Shown: positions 26,431 to 35,680, counted from the first letter of the stretch. The stretch is DNA of 44,808 nucleotides from Lachnospiraceae bacterium (GCA_014804485.1 JAAUZT010000017.1:1-44808); one strand, 5' to 3'. Notes: generated from the letters alone by a model not told the origin. A program made the numbers and translations.

Positions 26431-27594
26431 TTATTGGAGAAGCTGAAGCACCTGAGAAGGTCTCTCGTTGGCCTGTGCAAGCATGGAAACCGCTGCCTGA
26501 GATATTACCTGCTCTGTTGTGTAAGTTGTCATCTCCTCCGCCATATCCACATCCATGATACGGGAGTAAGAACTCGTCATGTTCTCGTTAGTGATGTCCA
26601 GACTGCTTACCGTATGCTCCAGACGGTTCTGGTAAGCTCCCAGTCTGCTTCGTGCATCGGATACATAGAGTATTGCACCCTTGATCTCATCAATCGCCTT
26701 CGAGCTGTTATCCTGTGTATCCACCTCTGTTCTCTCGATGCCGAGTCTGTCCAGAGAAATCTTGGGAATCCTGATATTTAACTGCTGTCCTTCGTTAGCA
26801 CCGATCTGCATATCCATGGAACCGAAGCCGGTCACATTGATTTCCAACTCATTACCTATCGCCGCACATGTTACCGGAGTATAGCCAGTAATATTACCTT
26901 GTGCATCATAAGTGGGATCCGGTTTCACCGCAATCGTCATCTCGAAATCCTGATTGCCCGTAATCGTTACTTTATCCTGTCCTACCTCAGTAATTGACAC
27001 GCCCTGTGGAAATCCCTCCCCCGGTGTAAAACTGTTCTTCGTCTGATCCAAATCTATTGTTCCATCCGCATTATAGAATACTGTAAGCGCATCAATCGTA
27101 TACTGCTTCGCCAGCACCTCATCGCTGTAATAATCTACCGTCGCAATCTGGCTGTTCGTATAACCTCTTAAATCAAAGCTGCCGTCCAACAGTGGCTGAC
27201 CGTTGAATTCCGTATCCGTAGCAATTCTGGTAACTTCTTCCTTCAACTGCTTCATTTCCTGATTCAGCATTTCTCTGTCAGTTGTTGTAAGTGTTCCTGT
27301 AGCGCCCTTTACCGCCAGCTCATTCATTCGCTGCAGCATGTCATGTACTTCTGTTAAAGCACCGTCTGCCGTCTCGATAATGGAAGTGCCTCTGTTGGCA
27401 TTCTCGGTTGCAACGGATACACCGGTAATCTGTGCATTCATTCTGCGGCCGATCGCATATCCTGACGGATTATCTTTCGCTGCCGTAACCTTTAACCCGG
27501 AAGACAATCTCTTAAGTGACTGTGAGACTCTCTTATCCGATGCATTAAGTGCGTTGTTAGCGTGCATTGCCGCTGAATTGTAACTGATTTTCAT
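26431..27594 (-). CDS. Flagellin (standard size)
   Basis: 387 residues. The conserved flagellin D0/D1 helices are present at both ends: LSSGLKVTAAKDNPSGYAIG and ADGALTEVHDMLQRMNELAV in the first 110 residues, and the region AYQNRLEHTV to the end with QVISQAAVSMLAQAN. The variable middle (about 145-285) is short and has no recognised enzyme motif. It starts MKISYNSAAM rather than the MxxQHN of its two neighbours. It lies 33 bases after the FliK-like gene and upstream of fliS, its chaperone. Probably the main structural filament subunit (inference). Confidence 0.95.
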   Translation of the reverse strand: MKISYNSAAMHANNALNASDKRVSQSLKRLSSGLKVTAAKDNPSGYAIGRRMNAQITGVSVATENANRGTSIIETADGALTEVHDMLQRMNELAVKGATGTLTTTDREMLNQEMKQLKEEVTRIATDTEFNGQPLLDGSFDLRGYTNSQIATVDYYSDEVLAKQYTIDALTVFYNADGTIDLDQTKNSFTPGEGFPQGVSITEVGQDKVTITGNQDFEMTIAVKPDPTYDAQGNITGYTPVTCAAIGNELEINVTGFGSMDMQIGANEGQQLNIRIPKISLDRLGIERTEVDTQDNSSKAIDEIKGAILYVSDARSRLGAYQNRLEHTVSSLDITNENMTSSYSRIMDVDMAEEMTTYTTEQVISQAAVSMLAQANERPSQVLQLLQ

Positions 27595-27627
27595 AAAAAG
27601 TTCCTCCTATCTCGTAACTGCTATTCT

Positions 27628-30600
27628 CTATGCTGTGAACACTGTAATAAATGCTTTTGCTACCTGATACAAATCTGCGGTCTGTACCGATGACCCGTTC
27701 TGGGTTTCCTCTGCCGTATAGGCGTTCAGATCCAGTTCTTCGCTGCATACGATTCCGATATTGCCAAGCTCCAGTTCATTATGCGCCAACGCTTCAACCG
27801 TGGTCCGCAGACATTTCTGCAGGCTGTCTTTCTTTCCCTGAATATTATCGGCGCCCTCCTGCGTGGAACATGCGATATAGCCGGATACTTTCCCGTTGCG
27901 AATCGTAAATTCCGCGGCCACTTTACCGTGGCTTTCCGTCTCAAATGTCGCCTTAACCTTACCGCCATCCTGTTTATCATGCAGCACCCTTAGATGGATT
28001 GCTGTCGTCTCCCCGTTAATCTCTACGGGAATCTGATAATTTTCCTCTTTCGCAAGACCGGCTGCCAGCGTGAGCTGCTTTCGGCAGCTCTGAATCGCCT
28101 TCAGGTCAATATAACTTATATCAGGATTATACTGCGCCTCTTCCAGCACTTCCCCGAAGACCTGTTCCATCTCTTCAAAGGCTTCCTGCGCGCTTTTCTC
28201 ATCTGTCAATGCATCATGCAGACGGGAAACGACGTCTTTTACATTTTCCTCATTCTCAGGTGAGGTATACTCTTTCATCTTCTTATAAAGAGCACCTCTG
28301 CTGTTCATCAGCATATCCGCCGCCGCCAGATTATTGATCGTCACCGGCTGCTTACTGTGTAACAGTTCCTCGATCACGGAATCTTCCACTTCACATGCCT
28401 GCTGTACTTCCCGCATTTGTTCCTGTCGGTATTCTTTCTCTGTAGAAGCGTCCTGTTTTGCCATGCGGTCTGCAATGTTTCCGACAATATCGCGATAGGT
28501 CTTGTTAAACCCGCTCTCGATCTGCCTGCTGATCGACATGCCTTTCTCAATGGCCTCAACACCGGCAAATGCGTCATCCACCATAAAGTCCATACCGGCT
28601 TTCTTCCGGCTTCGTACCGCACTCAGCATATTTTTAAAGGAGACCTCCGCTCCCATATTGACAAGTGCACCGACCGCAGCGTCATCCGTCTTTTCAAACT
28701 GTCTGAGCATACGGTAGATACCGATATATGCCGTCCGCTCCTGTTTGTCAATAGCGTTGCTCTTATCCAGCTTATATAAAAATTTGCTGTATTTCTCGCT
28801 CGCCTGCTCTTTACTGTACGGTATGGAATCCAGATATTCATTTAACTCCGGCAGGGTCATTTCCAGCGGATTCTTGCCGTCCCGAATCGCCTGCAGGACT
28901 GCCGCCGGTGTCATTTTATCTATCACACGGTGAAGCTCTGCATCCGTATCCCGCACCGTTTCTATGTTTTCCTGTGTCAGCTCCATCTGATTGTAGCCCA
29001 GAATACGAACCGCCCGACGGTTCTCCTCATTGAGCTCAAATCCCAGATCTTCCAATGTGCTGTCCACATTCCGGAATGCTTTCTGGATAGAATCACCAAA
29101 TTCTTCTTTTGTGGATGTCATCCATGTCTCGTATTTTTCTCTCGCCTCATTATACTGATTTCGCAAAGCAGTGCCGTCTATGTGCACTTGATCCAACGTG
29201 AAATCCTTATCCGTCACCTTAAACCGACCGGCAATATCGATCGGCAGATAAGGAATCTCCGCCACTTTACTGCGGGCTTCCACATAGAGAGAAGCTTTCT
29301 CGGCCGCCCGCATCTCATCAGTCTCCCCGAACAGAAGCTGCCTTTGCTGCGACTCAATCTGTCTTAAAGCATTCACGAGCTGTTCCAGTTCCGTGGTATC
29401 AATAGCATAACCGCTTTCCAGCAGTTTACGGTTCACCTCCACCGTCATCATCAGGCGAATCTCTTCCAACTGTCTTCTCGCCGTAATATTCTCCGTAAGC
29501 GGCGCGTTTGTGCTTTCTGCAGCAGTATTTCCTGTATATCCGGCAGTGCTGCTGTCTGCGGTATTCCCCGCACGTCTTGCGCTGTTATTGTCTGTGGCAT
29601 TCTCTGCGGCTCTCTTATCCGCAACTTGCTGCTGCGCTTCTATCTCATTCTCTGCCGCTTCCAGATTCACCAGCGTCAGCTCTTTATCTTCGGCTGCCGC
29701 CTGATCCACTGCCTCGTCGGAAATCTTTGCAAAGCGCTCCACATATTCAGCCGCTTTCTCCAGATTACTTCGGCCGTCTGCCAGATTAGCCGCACCGGCT
29801 TCCTTTCCGTCCGCAATCGCCGCTGCAATCGCCGAGAGAACCTGCCTGCTTTCCTGCGGAAGCGTCAGATGATTCAAGCTATGAAGATCCGCTGCCGCTT
29901 CTGCCGTAAGAGGAATTCCCTTTTCAATCAGCCACTTTGCTTCGTCCAGAGTTTCTTCATTGACTTCCAGTCCAGCTTCTGTAAGGATCTTCTCCATTTG
30001 TGGCTGGAGATTGGACCAGTCATACTCTTCCGCTTTCTTCGCATAGTATCCGGAACCGTCGGAATAATATCCTCTGCCCTGTCTGCTTCCATCCGCTGTG
30101 GAACTGTAGCCCGCCCGATACAAATTATCAATCGTCGGCTCCATATGGTTTTCCACCATATATTTCGCCGCGCCTTCCGTCATCTCCTGCAGTTCCGATA
30201 CCTTGGCATATGCCTTCATAGCTTCCCTGATATTCTCTTCCGTTAAAGGCACGTCATGTTCCGCAAACTGCCGGCTTAACTCCTGTGCAAAAGCTTCGCT
30301 GCCTGTAATCTCCCGTAGCGTTTCCGCATCGATCTGATCCGTATATCCGACCACCTGCGTACCGCCTTTGATCAGTTCCGCCTTAATCTTATCGACAATC
30401 GTGACAACTTCTTCAATATCCATGTCCCCGACATGATAGCCGTCTTCCATCATTCGGTTAAAATCTTTCTCAGACATAGTATTAGACATAACTGTCATAT
30501 AGTCTCTCTGCGTGGCAACGTCGATCTGCCCCGCATCCTGCATAACGTCTTCTGCGGTCTTTCCCTGACCTTTGTAAGCTGAGTTATCCATAACTGTGCC

Positions 30601-30723
30601 AGAAATGTCTAATGCGTATGCACCCGCATGGTTTGTCTTCTCTGTGCGAGTGTCTCTGTATGTAGTTGTCGCCACCTTGTCTACATTTTGATTTGTGCTG
30701 TTATTGTCAAATGTTATCTTCAT
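27628..30723 (-). CDS. Large flagellin-locus protein with FliK-like C-terminal domain (DUF6240-like)
   Basis: 1031 residues from the ATG at 30723, seven bases after GGAG. The protein is mostly charged helices and lacks a signal peptide. The N-terminal third (TQRDYMTVMSNTMSEKDFN; DGYHVGDMDIEEVVTIVDKI) resembles DUF6240 proteins of clostridial flagellar loci, by memory. Residues 360-420 are Ala/Asn/Thr-rich and repetitive. The last 130 residues (INGETTAIHLRVL, then KVKATFETESHGKVAAEFTI and LELGNIGIV) resemble the beta-rich C-terminal domain of the hook-length protein FliK. It may be a second, filament-linked export-gauge protein. It has its own sigma-28-like promoter and precedes a flagellin gene by 33 bases. 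Confidence 0.65.
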   Translation of the reverse strand: MKITFDNNSTNQNVDKVATTTYRDTRTEKTNHAGAYALDISGTVMDNSAYKGQGKTAEDVMQDAGQIDVATQRDYMTVMSNTMSEKDFNRMMEDGYHVGDMDIEEVVTIVDKIKAELIKGGTQVVGYTDQIDAETLREITGSEAFAQELSRQFAEHDVPLTEENIREAMKAYAKVSELQEMTEGAAKYMVENHMEPTIDNLYRAGYSSTADGSRQGRGYYSDGSGYYAKKAEEYDWSNLQPQMEKILTEAGLEVNEETLDEAKWLIEKGIPLTAEAAADLHSLNHLTLPQESRQVLSAIAAAIADGKEAGAANLADGRSNLEKAAEYVERFAKISDEAVDQAAAEDKELTLVNLEAAENEIEAQQQVADKRAAENATDNNSARRAGNTADSSTAGYTGNTAAESTNAPLTENITARRQLEEIRLMMTVEVNRKLLESGYAIDTTELEQLVNALRQIESQQRQLLFGETDEMRAAEKASLYVEARSKVAEIPYLPIDIAGRFKVTDKDFTLDQVHIDGTALRNQYNEAREKYETWMTSTKEEFGDSIQKAFRNVDSTLEDLGFELNEENRRAVRILGYNQMELTQENIETVRDTDAELHRVIDKMTPAAVLQAIRDGKNPLEMTLPELNEYLDSIPYSKEQASEKYSKFLYKLDKSNAIDKQERTAYIGIYRMLRQFEKTDDAAVGALVNMGAEVSFKNMLSAVRSRKKAGMDFMVDDAFAGVEAIEKGMSISRQIESGFNKTYRDIVGNIADRMAKQDASTEKEYRQEQMREVQQACEVEDSVIEELLHSKQPVTINNLAAADMLMNSRGALYKKMKEYTSPENEENVKDVVSRLHDALTDEKSAQEAFEEMEQVFGEVLEEAQYNPDISYIDLKAIQSCRKQLTLAAGLAKEENYQIPVEINGETTAIHLRVLHDKQDGGKVKATFETESHGKVAAEFTIRNGKVSGYIACSTQEGADNIQGKKDSLQKCLRTTVEALAHNELELGNIGIVCSEELDLNAYTAEETQNGSSVQTADLYQVAKAFITVFTA

Positions 30724-30789
30724 ACACACACTCCATGTAGTAGGTTTTCATTTTATTTGAAAAGAAAAGATTCTTTCCGCTTGCCTTTT

Positions 30790-30816
30790 ATTTCGACATA
30801 GATAACCGTTTTCTTA
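30790..30816 (-). promoter_or_regulatory. Putative sigma-28 (FliA/SigD) promoter for the FliK-like gene, flagellin and fliS
   Basis: TAAG (30813-30816) and GTCGAAAT (30790-30797) on the minus strand are separated by 15 bases, the same layout as at 35523-35549. The -10 matches 6 of 8 with the GCCGATAT consensus. Confidence 0.5.
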
Positions 30817-30837
30817 ACCCCTCGAACAAAATACATG

Positions 30838-30877
30838 GTCTGCCTGTGCTCCGGAATATCTGCATGATCCGGCAGAC
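30838..30877. other. Hairpin after the metallopeptidase flagellin
   Basis: GTCTGCC (30838-30844) pairs with GGCAGAC (30871-30877), with an inner ATTCC/GGAT pair. There is no T-run. It lies in the 187-base gap between the metallopeptidase flagellin stop and the next gene and may end or protect that message. Confidence 0.45.
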
Positions 30878-30910
30878 AAAGCATCCATTTAACCGTAAGC
30901 ACTCTTATAA

Positions 30911-32866
30911 TCAGCCTAATAGCTGCAACATGGATTGATTTGCCTGATTTGCCTGCGCGAGCATGGATGTTCCTGCCTGTGCCAATATGTTGTTGACGGA
31001 GTATTCCAGCATCGCATCCGCTATATCAGTATCACGAATCAAGGATTCTGCCGTCTGCGTATTTTCTACTATGTTATCCAGATTAGTCCCTGTATGCTCC
31101 AGACGATTCTGCACAGCGCCATATTCCGAACGCATAGCCGATACACATTCGATCGCTTTCTTATACTTATCAATGGCGTTTCCAGCATTTTCCATGGAGT
31201 CCACTTTAACATCCGCAACTCCCAGGTCGTTTGCCGACAGTTTAAATGTACTGAAAGATATATGCTGCCCTGACTCCGCGCCGACATGTACGAACATACT
31301 TCCTGACCGCTGCACTGTGCCACGCTTGGCATCCGTAGAGCTTCCCCACTTTTTTTCGGCATCCGGATTACTATTTCCATCCCTGTCCAAACCACTCGTA
31401 GTGGTGGCTCCGCCTCCGGTATATGTATTTTTTCCACCTAAATTGTTAACATAGTGATCGCTCTGATCTACATTAAGGACAAAATAATCGCTGCGCTGCC
31501 CACCATTTAAAAGAGACGCTTTATCTCCGCTAAGACCGTTCGGGGATGCAATGGAGCCTGTGCCGTTTCCAATCGCCGCAACCAGATCCTTCGTAAATCC
31601 CACTGCCTCCTTCGGAAAACTCTCCTCGAAATCCGACAAGTCTTCATATTTTCCATTGGTCTGCCTTGAAATGGCCTGTCCGAGAGAATAGCCGTTCTCA
31701 ATATCTTTCAGAATATTATCCAGACCTTTCGCTATAGTGGCAGACGTAACTGCACCTCCGCCTCCCGCAACATAACCTAAATACATACTGGCAATATATC
31801 CTTGGGCATAAGCATTGTAGTCATTGGAAGTGTCTGTCAGTTTCGTCAGCCAATTCTGAATCGCTTTATCACCCTGCGGCATCACTCTGTTTGTAAGCTC
31901 CTGACAGTAATTGATCGCTCCGCCCACTGCCTGCGCTGTGCCCTCCACAAACCATGACGGGAACTTATCTCCTCCGCCCGATCCCAACATACCGTTAGTC
32001 ACGGCATCAAACATAACCGCATGTGTCATCTCATGAGCGATCGTAGTGGCAAGATCATCCGTCATTTCGATCTTACCGTTTACCTCCGTTAAATATTTCA
32101 TGTTGACTCCCAACTGAAAAGAAACTCCGTTGGAAGACACATACGCCAACGTGGAGTTATTCTCATAGCACATATTCAAGCTGATCTGCAGTCCCGAAAC
32201 CGTAGGTATCGCAGACTGAGGCAGCGCGGACACAATGCTGCCCAGCAATGTTGGCATATACTTATCTCTGATCTCCTCTGCAAAGGCTGCCAGTCCCTCC
32301 TGTGTAAATGCCTTTCCCGCCGCTTTGGCCTGGTTAATCGCACTTGCAAAATCCTGCATGTCGTATGACATATAATCTGCATCAAGATAAACAATATCCG
32401 ATAAATCTCCCGGCAGATGGCTGGCGTTCTGCGTAGAGGAAGAGGCATTGGAAGCATCAAAAATATTGCGCTCATTGAACCTCGAATCCCTTGCGATTCT
32501 GTCTATCTCATTGTTGAGCTGTTTAATCTCCGCATAGATCGCTTCCCGGTCTTCTGACATATTCGTATCGTTCGCCGCTTTTACTGCCAGCTCATTACCT
32601 CTTTGAAGAAGAGCGTGAACTTCATTCAGCGCACCTTCCGCGCTCTGCACAAAAGAAATACCGTCACGTGAATTCAGAGAAGCCTGCGAAAGACCCCTGA
32701 CCTGTCTGCGCATCTTCTCCGATATGGAAAGACCTGCGGCATCATCCGCCGCACGGTTGATCTTATATCCGGAAGAAAGTTTTTCTGTATTCTTGGCCTG
32801 CTTTCCGGTCACTGTATTTAAATTTCTATTGGCGTTCATAGCCATCAGATTGTGTTGTAGGATCAT
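30911..32866 (-). CDS. Metallopeptidase flagellin (flagellinolysin-type)
   Basis: 651 residues from the ATG at 32866 (RBS GGGAGGG). Residues 1-140 are normal flagellin D0/D1 (LSSGYKINRAADDAAGLSIS). Residues from about 560 to the end are the C-terminal D1/D0 (YGAVQNRLEHTGTNLDNIV; ILAQAGTSMLAQANQANQS). Between them, about 145-445, lies a peptidase domain: IAHEMTHAVMFD holds the zinc motif HEMTH (residues 278-282, at 32021-32035) and WFVEGTAQAVGG a likely third ligand E308. A Gly/Ser/Thr-rich region (about 440-520) follows. HExxH flagellins are known as flagellinolysins, so this filament would be a surface protease. Catalytic residues look intact. Confidence 0.9.
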   Translation of the reverse strand: MILQHNLMAMNANRNLNTVTGKQAKNTEKLSSGYKINRAADDAAGLSISEKMRRQVRGLSQASLNSRDGISFVQSAEGALNEVHALLQRGNELAVKAANDTNMSEDREAIYAEIKQLNNEIDRIARDSRFNERNIFDASNASSSTQNASHLPGDLSDIVYLDADYMSYDMQDFASAINQAKAAGKAFTQEGLAAFAEEIRDKYMPTLLGSIVSALPQSAIPTVSGLQISLNMCYENNSTLAYVSSNGVSFQLGVNMKYLTEVNGKIEMTDDLATTIAHEMTHAVMFDAVTNGMLGSGGGDKFPSWFVEGTAQAVGGAINYCQELTNRVMPQGDKAIQNWLTKLTDTSNDYNAYAQGYIASMYLGYVAGGGGAVTSATIAKGLDNILKDIENGYSLGQAISRQTNGKYEDLSDFEESFPKEAVGFTKDLVAAIGNGTGSIASPNGLSGDKASLLNGGQRSDYFVLNVDQSDHYVNNLGGKNTYTGGGATTTSGLDRDGNSNPDAEKKWGSSTDAKRGTVQRSGSMFVHVGAESGQHISFSTFKLSANDLGVADVKVDSMENAGNAIDKYKKAIECVSAMRSEYGAVQNRLEHTGTNLDNIVENTQTAESLIRDTDIADAMLEYSVNNILAQAGTSMLAQANQANQSMLQLLG

Positions 32867-32931
32867 CCGATGTCCCTCCCAGACCAAATAATAATCATTC
32901 CATTGCTACTTTCCGCTTGGATCCCCTTATT

Positions 32932-33318
32932 TTAATCCCACAAACCAATATTTTTCCGGATTAAAATACCACTGTGGCAAATCGGACACATTGGACTTGC
33001 CTGCGTATCTATTTCCTGCAATTTGTTATGGCATACCTGACATTTATTACCAAATGTAAGTTCTCTCCCATCCGTAAGCGTCACGTCTACGGAAAGTTGG
33101 CAGAACAGATCATTGCAGTGGTCACAGTAAAAGGCTTCCTGCTGTGCCTGAAAAAAACTGACCTGGTTACTATGGAACAACCGTTGCCATTCTTTCGCAT
33201 CATCCGCCTCCAAACAGGAGGCTATAACATCGGGATTATTGCACATAAGTCCAACACCGACTGACATTTCTTTCTTAAGATTGCACTGTGTGCATGATAA
33301 TAGTATTCTTTGTCCCAT
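32932..33318 (-). CDS. Multi-CxxC zinc-ribbon-like protein in flagellin locus
   Basis: 128 residues from the ATG at 33318, after GAGAGGA; the longer frame to 33399 has no RBS. Four CxxC pairs are present: CTQC, CDHC, CQVC and CPIC. This fits two zinc ribbons or a rubredoxin-like metal site. No signal peptide, so probably cytoplasmic. I do not recognise the family. It sits exactly between the two long-insert flagellins with about 65 and 96 bases on either side and no promoter of its own that I can see, so it is likely co-transcribed with them. A role in regulating or assisting export is inference. Confidence 0.72.
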   Translation of the reverse strand: MGQRILLSCTQCNLKKEMSVGVGLMCNNPDVIASCLEADDAKEWQRLFHSNQVSFFQAQQEAFYCDHCNDLFCQLSVDVTLTDGRELTFGNKCQVCHNKLQEIDTQASPMCPICHSGILIRKNIGLWD

Positions 33319-33414
33319 GAACTGAGTTCCTCTCTTATTATTCAGTCTGTCACAGTAAATCCTTCTTCCTTCTTGCTTACATGACATACGATGGTGCAAA
33401 CGTAGGCCACTGGA

Positions 33415-35490
33415 TTACTGTAACAGCTCTAAAATTGACTGGCTGCTCTGGTTCGCCTGCGTTAGCATACTGATGCCAGCTTGCATCAGAATGTTATTGA
33501 TAGAATATTCCATCATTGTATCTGCTATGTCAGTATCACGGATCAGCGATTCGGCTGACTGTGTGTTTTCTTCTACATTAGAATTAATATTTTGGGCATG
33601 CTCTATACGGTTCTGATAAGCGCCAAAAGTTGAACGCTGCTCGCTAACCATCTGTAATGCGCCTTTGACCTCGTTGATTGCTCTCTGTGCGCTTTCTGCG
33701 GTACGCACATTGGTATACCTCATCCCCAACGCAATGGTACTGAGAGCTTCGTATTTGACCTCAATATGCTGACCGCCCTCTGTGCCCGCCTGTACGTAAA
33801 AGCCGCACATACCGCCATAGATGGGGACATCAATCTTATGGGTTATTTCATCCGCACTCCAAATATGATGATTATCACTCGTAGCACTATTCTTATCAAA
33901 ATCCAAAATAGTATTTGCATTCAACGCTGCCGTTATCTTATCTAAAACATCTTGTTCCGTTTTATCGTTCTGATCTACGGTGATACTAATCCAAAAGTCT
34001 CCTACATCCTTACTTGACTGATTATCCTTACCATAAGTATATGCCTGCTCTGATGTCAAAGCAAAATGCATGGATATCGTTCCGCCATACGGTGTCGCCC
34101 CCGTACCATTAGTAAGCAAACCCGGCGTCGAATCAATACCATTTCTCTTCTCTTCTTTAGTACCTGTCAGCGCAGACATTACTCCCTGCAGGTTTGTTGC
34201 AGTGGAATAGCCCACAGTTGTTTTGTCCTCATAAGGAGTTCCTTTATTTATCCATTGCCACCAAATATTAAAATCGTCTTCTTGGTAATATTCTTGTGAA
34301 TACTTATATGAACGGGAATAACTAATTGAGTTCAAAGTTCCTTTAACGATTCCGGTACCGCCGCCCACTCCGATTCCTTTCATTTGAAATGAAAATTCCC
34401 ATCCCTCTGTACTATTTTTAGCATCCGGCGTTTTCGTCGCGCTAGGGTATTTGGTCAGATTACTTTTATTTCCGTTTGCAATCAGATTAGGTTCCAAAAA
34501 TTGCTTATCCCCATCATCAAAATTCTGTCCGCCTACATTATCATGTAAATGCGACGCATATGCTGCCGAATAATTTATATATGCAGAAACAGAAACTCCT
34601 TTAAGGTTGTTTTTGCTGGTTCCATCAGCATTTTCAAACTGACTGTTAATACTTACACTTGAAGACGATGACATTACTGTCGTATCAATACATGCTACAA
34701 TATCCTCAATTGTCGCCAACTCATGTACAGAAAATGACACCGTATGCATAAACTGCGGTACAATTTTCCCATTAGCATCTGTCGTATAGAGATTGTTGGT
34801 CTTAGGATCTTCTACCCCAAAATATTTACTCATTTCAAAGCTATAATTGGCATCCTTCAGGTCCTGCCAAGAGATTTTTTCTGTAGAATAATCTTCGCCA
34901 TCCCAGCCCTTCCATGTAATCCATACTCCGTCGTCCACACTCGCATGAATTGTATAACCGCTTCTTGCTATCACACCACAGTTCTTATTTGTCACTGTAC
35001 CTTTTATGTATGAACCTGTATTAGGGAACCAAGCTGCCTGTGCCTTATCATACCCTAGCAGCTTCCGGTCTCCCGGATACCAGATCTTCCGCTCATTGAA
35101 CGTAGTCTCACTAAAGATCCGATTCATCTCATTCTTCAACTGCTGTACTTCCCTGTCAATAGCCGCCCGATCTTCTACCGTATTCGTACCGTTAGCCGCC
35201 TTCACCGCAAGTTCATTGATTCGCTGCAGCATATCCTGCACTTCATTCAGCGCACCTTCCGCTGTCTGAACATAGCCTACCCCTTCTGAAATATTATCCA
35301 CAGTCTGGTGCAGCCCACGCACCTGTCTGCGCATTTTCTCAGAAATAGACAGTCCTGCCGCGTCATCAGCCGCTCTGTTAATCTTGTATCCGGAAGAAAG
35401 TTTTTCTGTTGTCTTTGCATTCTTATCAGTACTTGCCTTTAATTGACGATTCGCATTCTGTGCAAGCAGATTATGTTGTACAAATAGCAT
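33415..35490 (-). CDS. Flagellin with very large variable-region insert
   Basis: 691 residues. The first 140 (MLFVQHNLLAQNANRQL; LSSGYKINRAADDAAGLSIS) and last 110 residues (AYQNRIEHAQNINSNVEENT; ILMQAGISMLTQANQSSQS) are well-conserved flagellin D0/D1. The middle, about 145-580, is an insert of over 400 residues, rich in aromatic residues, Asn, Ser, Thr and Gly, probably beta-rich. No HExxH or other catalytic motif is seen; HELAT is not one. Adhesin, glycan-binding or enzymatic roles are open. It is the first gene after a sigma-28-like promoter, with AGGAGG before the start. Confidence 0.92.
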   Translation of the reverse strand: MLFVQHNLLAQNANRQLKASTDKNAKTTEKLSSGYKINRAADDAAGLSISEKMRRQVRGLHQTVDNISEGVGYVQTAEGALNEVQDMLQRINELAVKAANGTNTVEDRAAIDREVQQLKNEMNRIFSETTFNERKIWYPGDRKLLGYDKAQAAWFPNTGSYIKGTVTNKNCGVIARSGYTIHASVDDGVWITWKGWDGEDYSTEKISWQDLKDANYSFEMSKYFGVEDPKTNNLYTTDANGKIVPQFMHTVSFSVHELATIEDIVACIDTTVMSSSSSVSINSQFENADGTSKNNLKGVSVSAYINYSAAYASHLHDNVGGQNFDDGDKQFLEPNLIANGNKSNLTKYPSATKTPDAKNSTEGWEFSFQMKGIGVGGGTGIVKGTLNSISYSRSYKYSQEYYQEDDFNIWWQWINKGTPYEDKTTVGYSTATNLQGVMSALTGTKEEKRNGIDSTPGLLTNGTGATPYGGTISMHFALTSEQAYTYGKDNQSSKDVGDFWISITVDQNDKTEQDVLDKITAALNANTILDFDKNSATSDNHHIWSADEITHKIDVPIYGGMCGFYVQAGTEGGQHIEVKYEALSTIALGMRYTNVRTAESAQRAINEVKGALQMVSEQRSTFGAYQNRIEHAQNINSNVEENTQSAESLIRDTDIADTMMEYSINNILMQAGISMLTQANQSSQSILELLQ

Positions 35491-35522
35491 TTCCGCCTCC
35501 TGTTTTTATTCTGATATAATCT

Positions 35523-35549
35523 GTATCGGAATATCTTCCTAGATGCTTA
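35523..35549 (-). promoter_or_regulatory. Putative sigma-28 (FliA/SigD) promoter of the flagellin island
   Basis: TAAG (35546-35549) and TCCGATAC (35523-35530) on the minus strand, 15 bases apart, close to the TAAA-N15-GCCGATAT flagellar promoter consensus. The flagellin ATG lies 33 bases downstream. Confidence 0.72.
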
Positions 35550-35596
35550 GTTTTTATTTTATTTATTATACACGATACTGTCGAATATAAGCAACC

Positions 35597-35620
35597 AAAA
35601 AACAAGCTCCGAAGAGCTTG
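35597..35620 (-). terminator. Strong intrinsic terminator upstream of the flagellin island
   Basis: CAAGCTC-TTCG-GAGCTTG on the minus strand, a 7-bp stem with a stable UUCG-type loop, followed by TTTTTT. It is the second of two terminators after glgB and isolates the flagellin promoter. Confidence 0.85.
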
Positions 35621-35651
35621 CACTTCATAAAATTAATTATTCATCCAACAA

Positions 35652-35680
35652 TAAAGGGGCTGCTTAATACAGCCCCTTTT
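35652..35680 (-). terminator. Terminator after glgB
   Basis: AAAGGGGCTG-TATTAAG-CAGCCCCTTT, a 10-bp stem 12 bases past the glgB stop codon, ending in TTTATT on the minus strand. It closes the TPR-glgB operon. Confidence 0.8.

Noticed and set aside
33900..35000. Metallopeptidase motif in the 691-residue flagellin
   Set aside because: The only candidate, HELAT, lacks the second histidine of HExxH.
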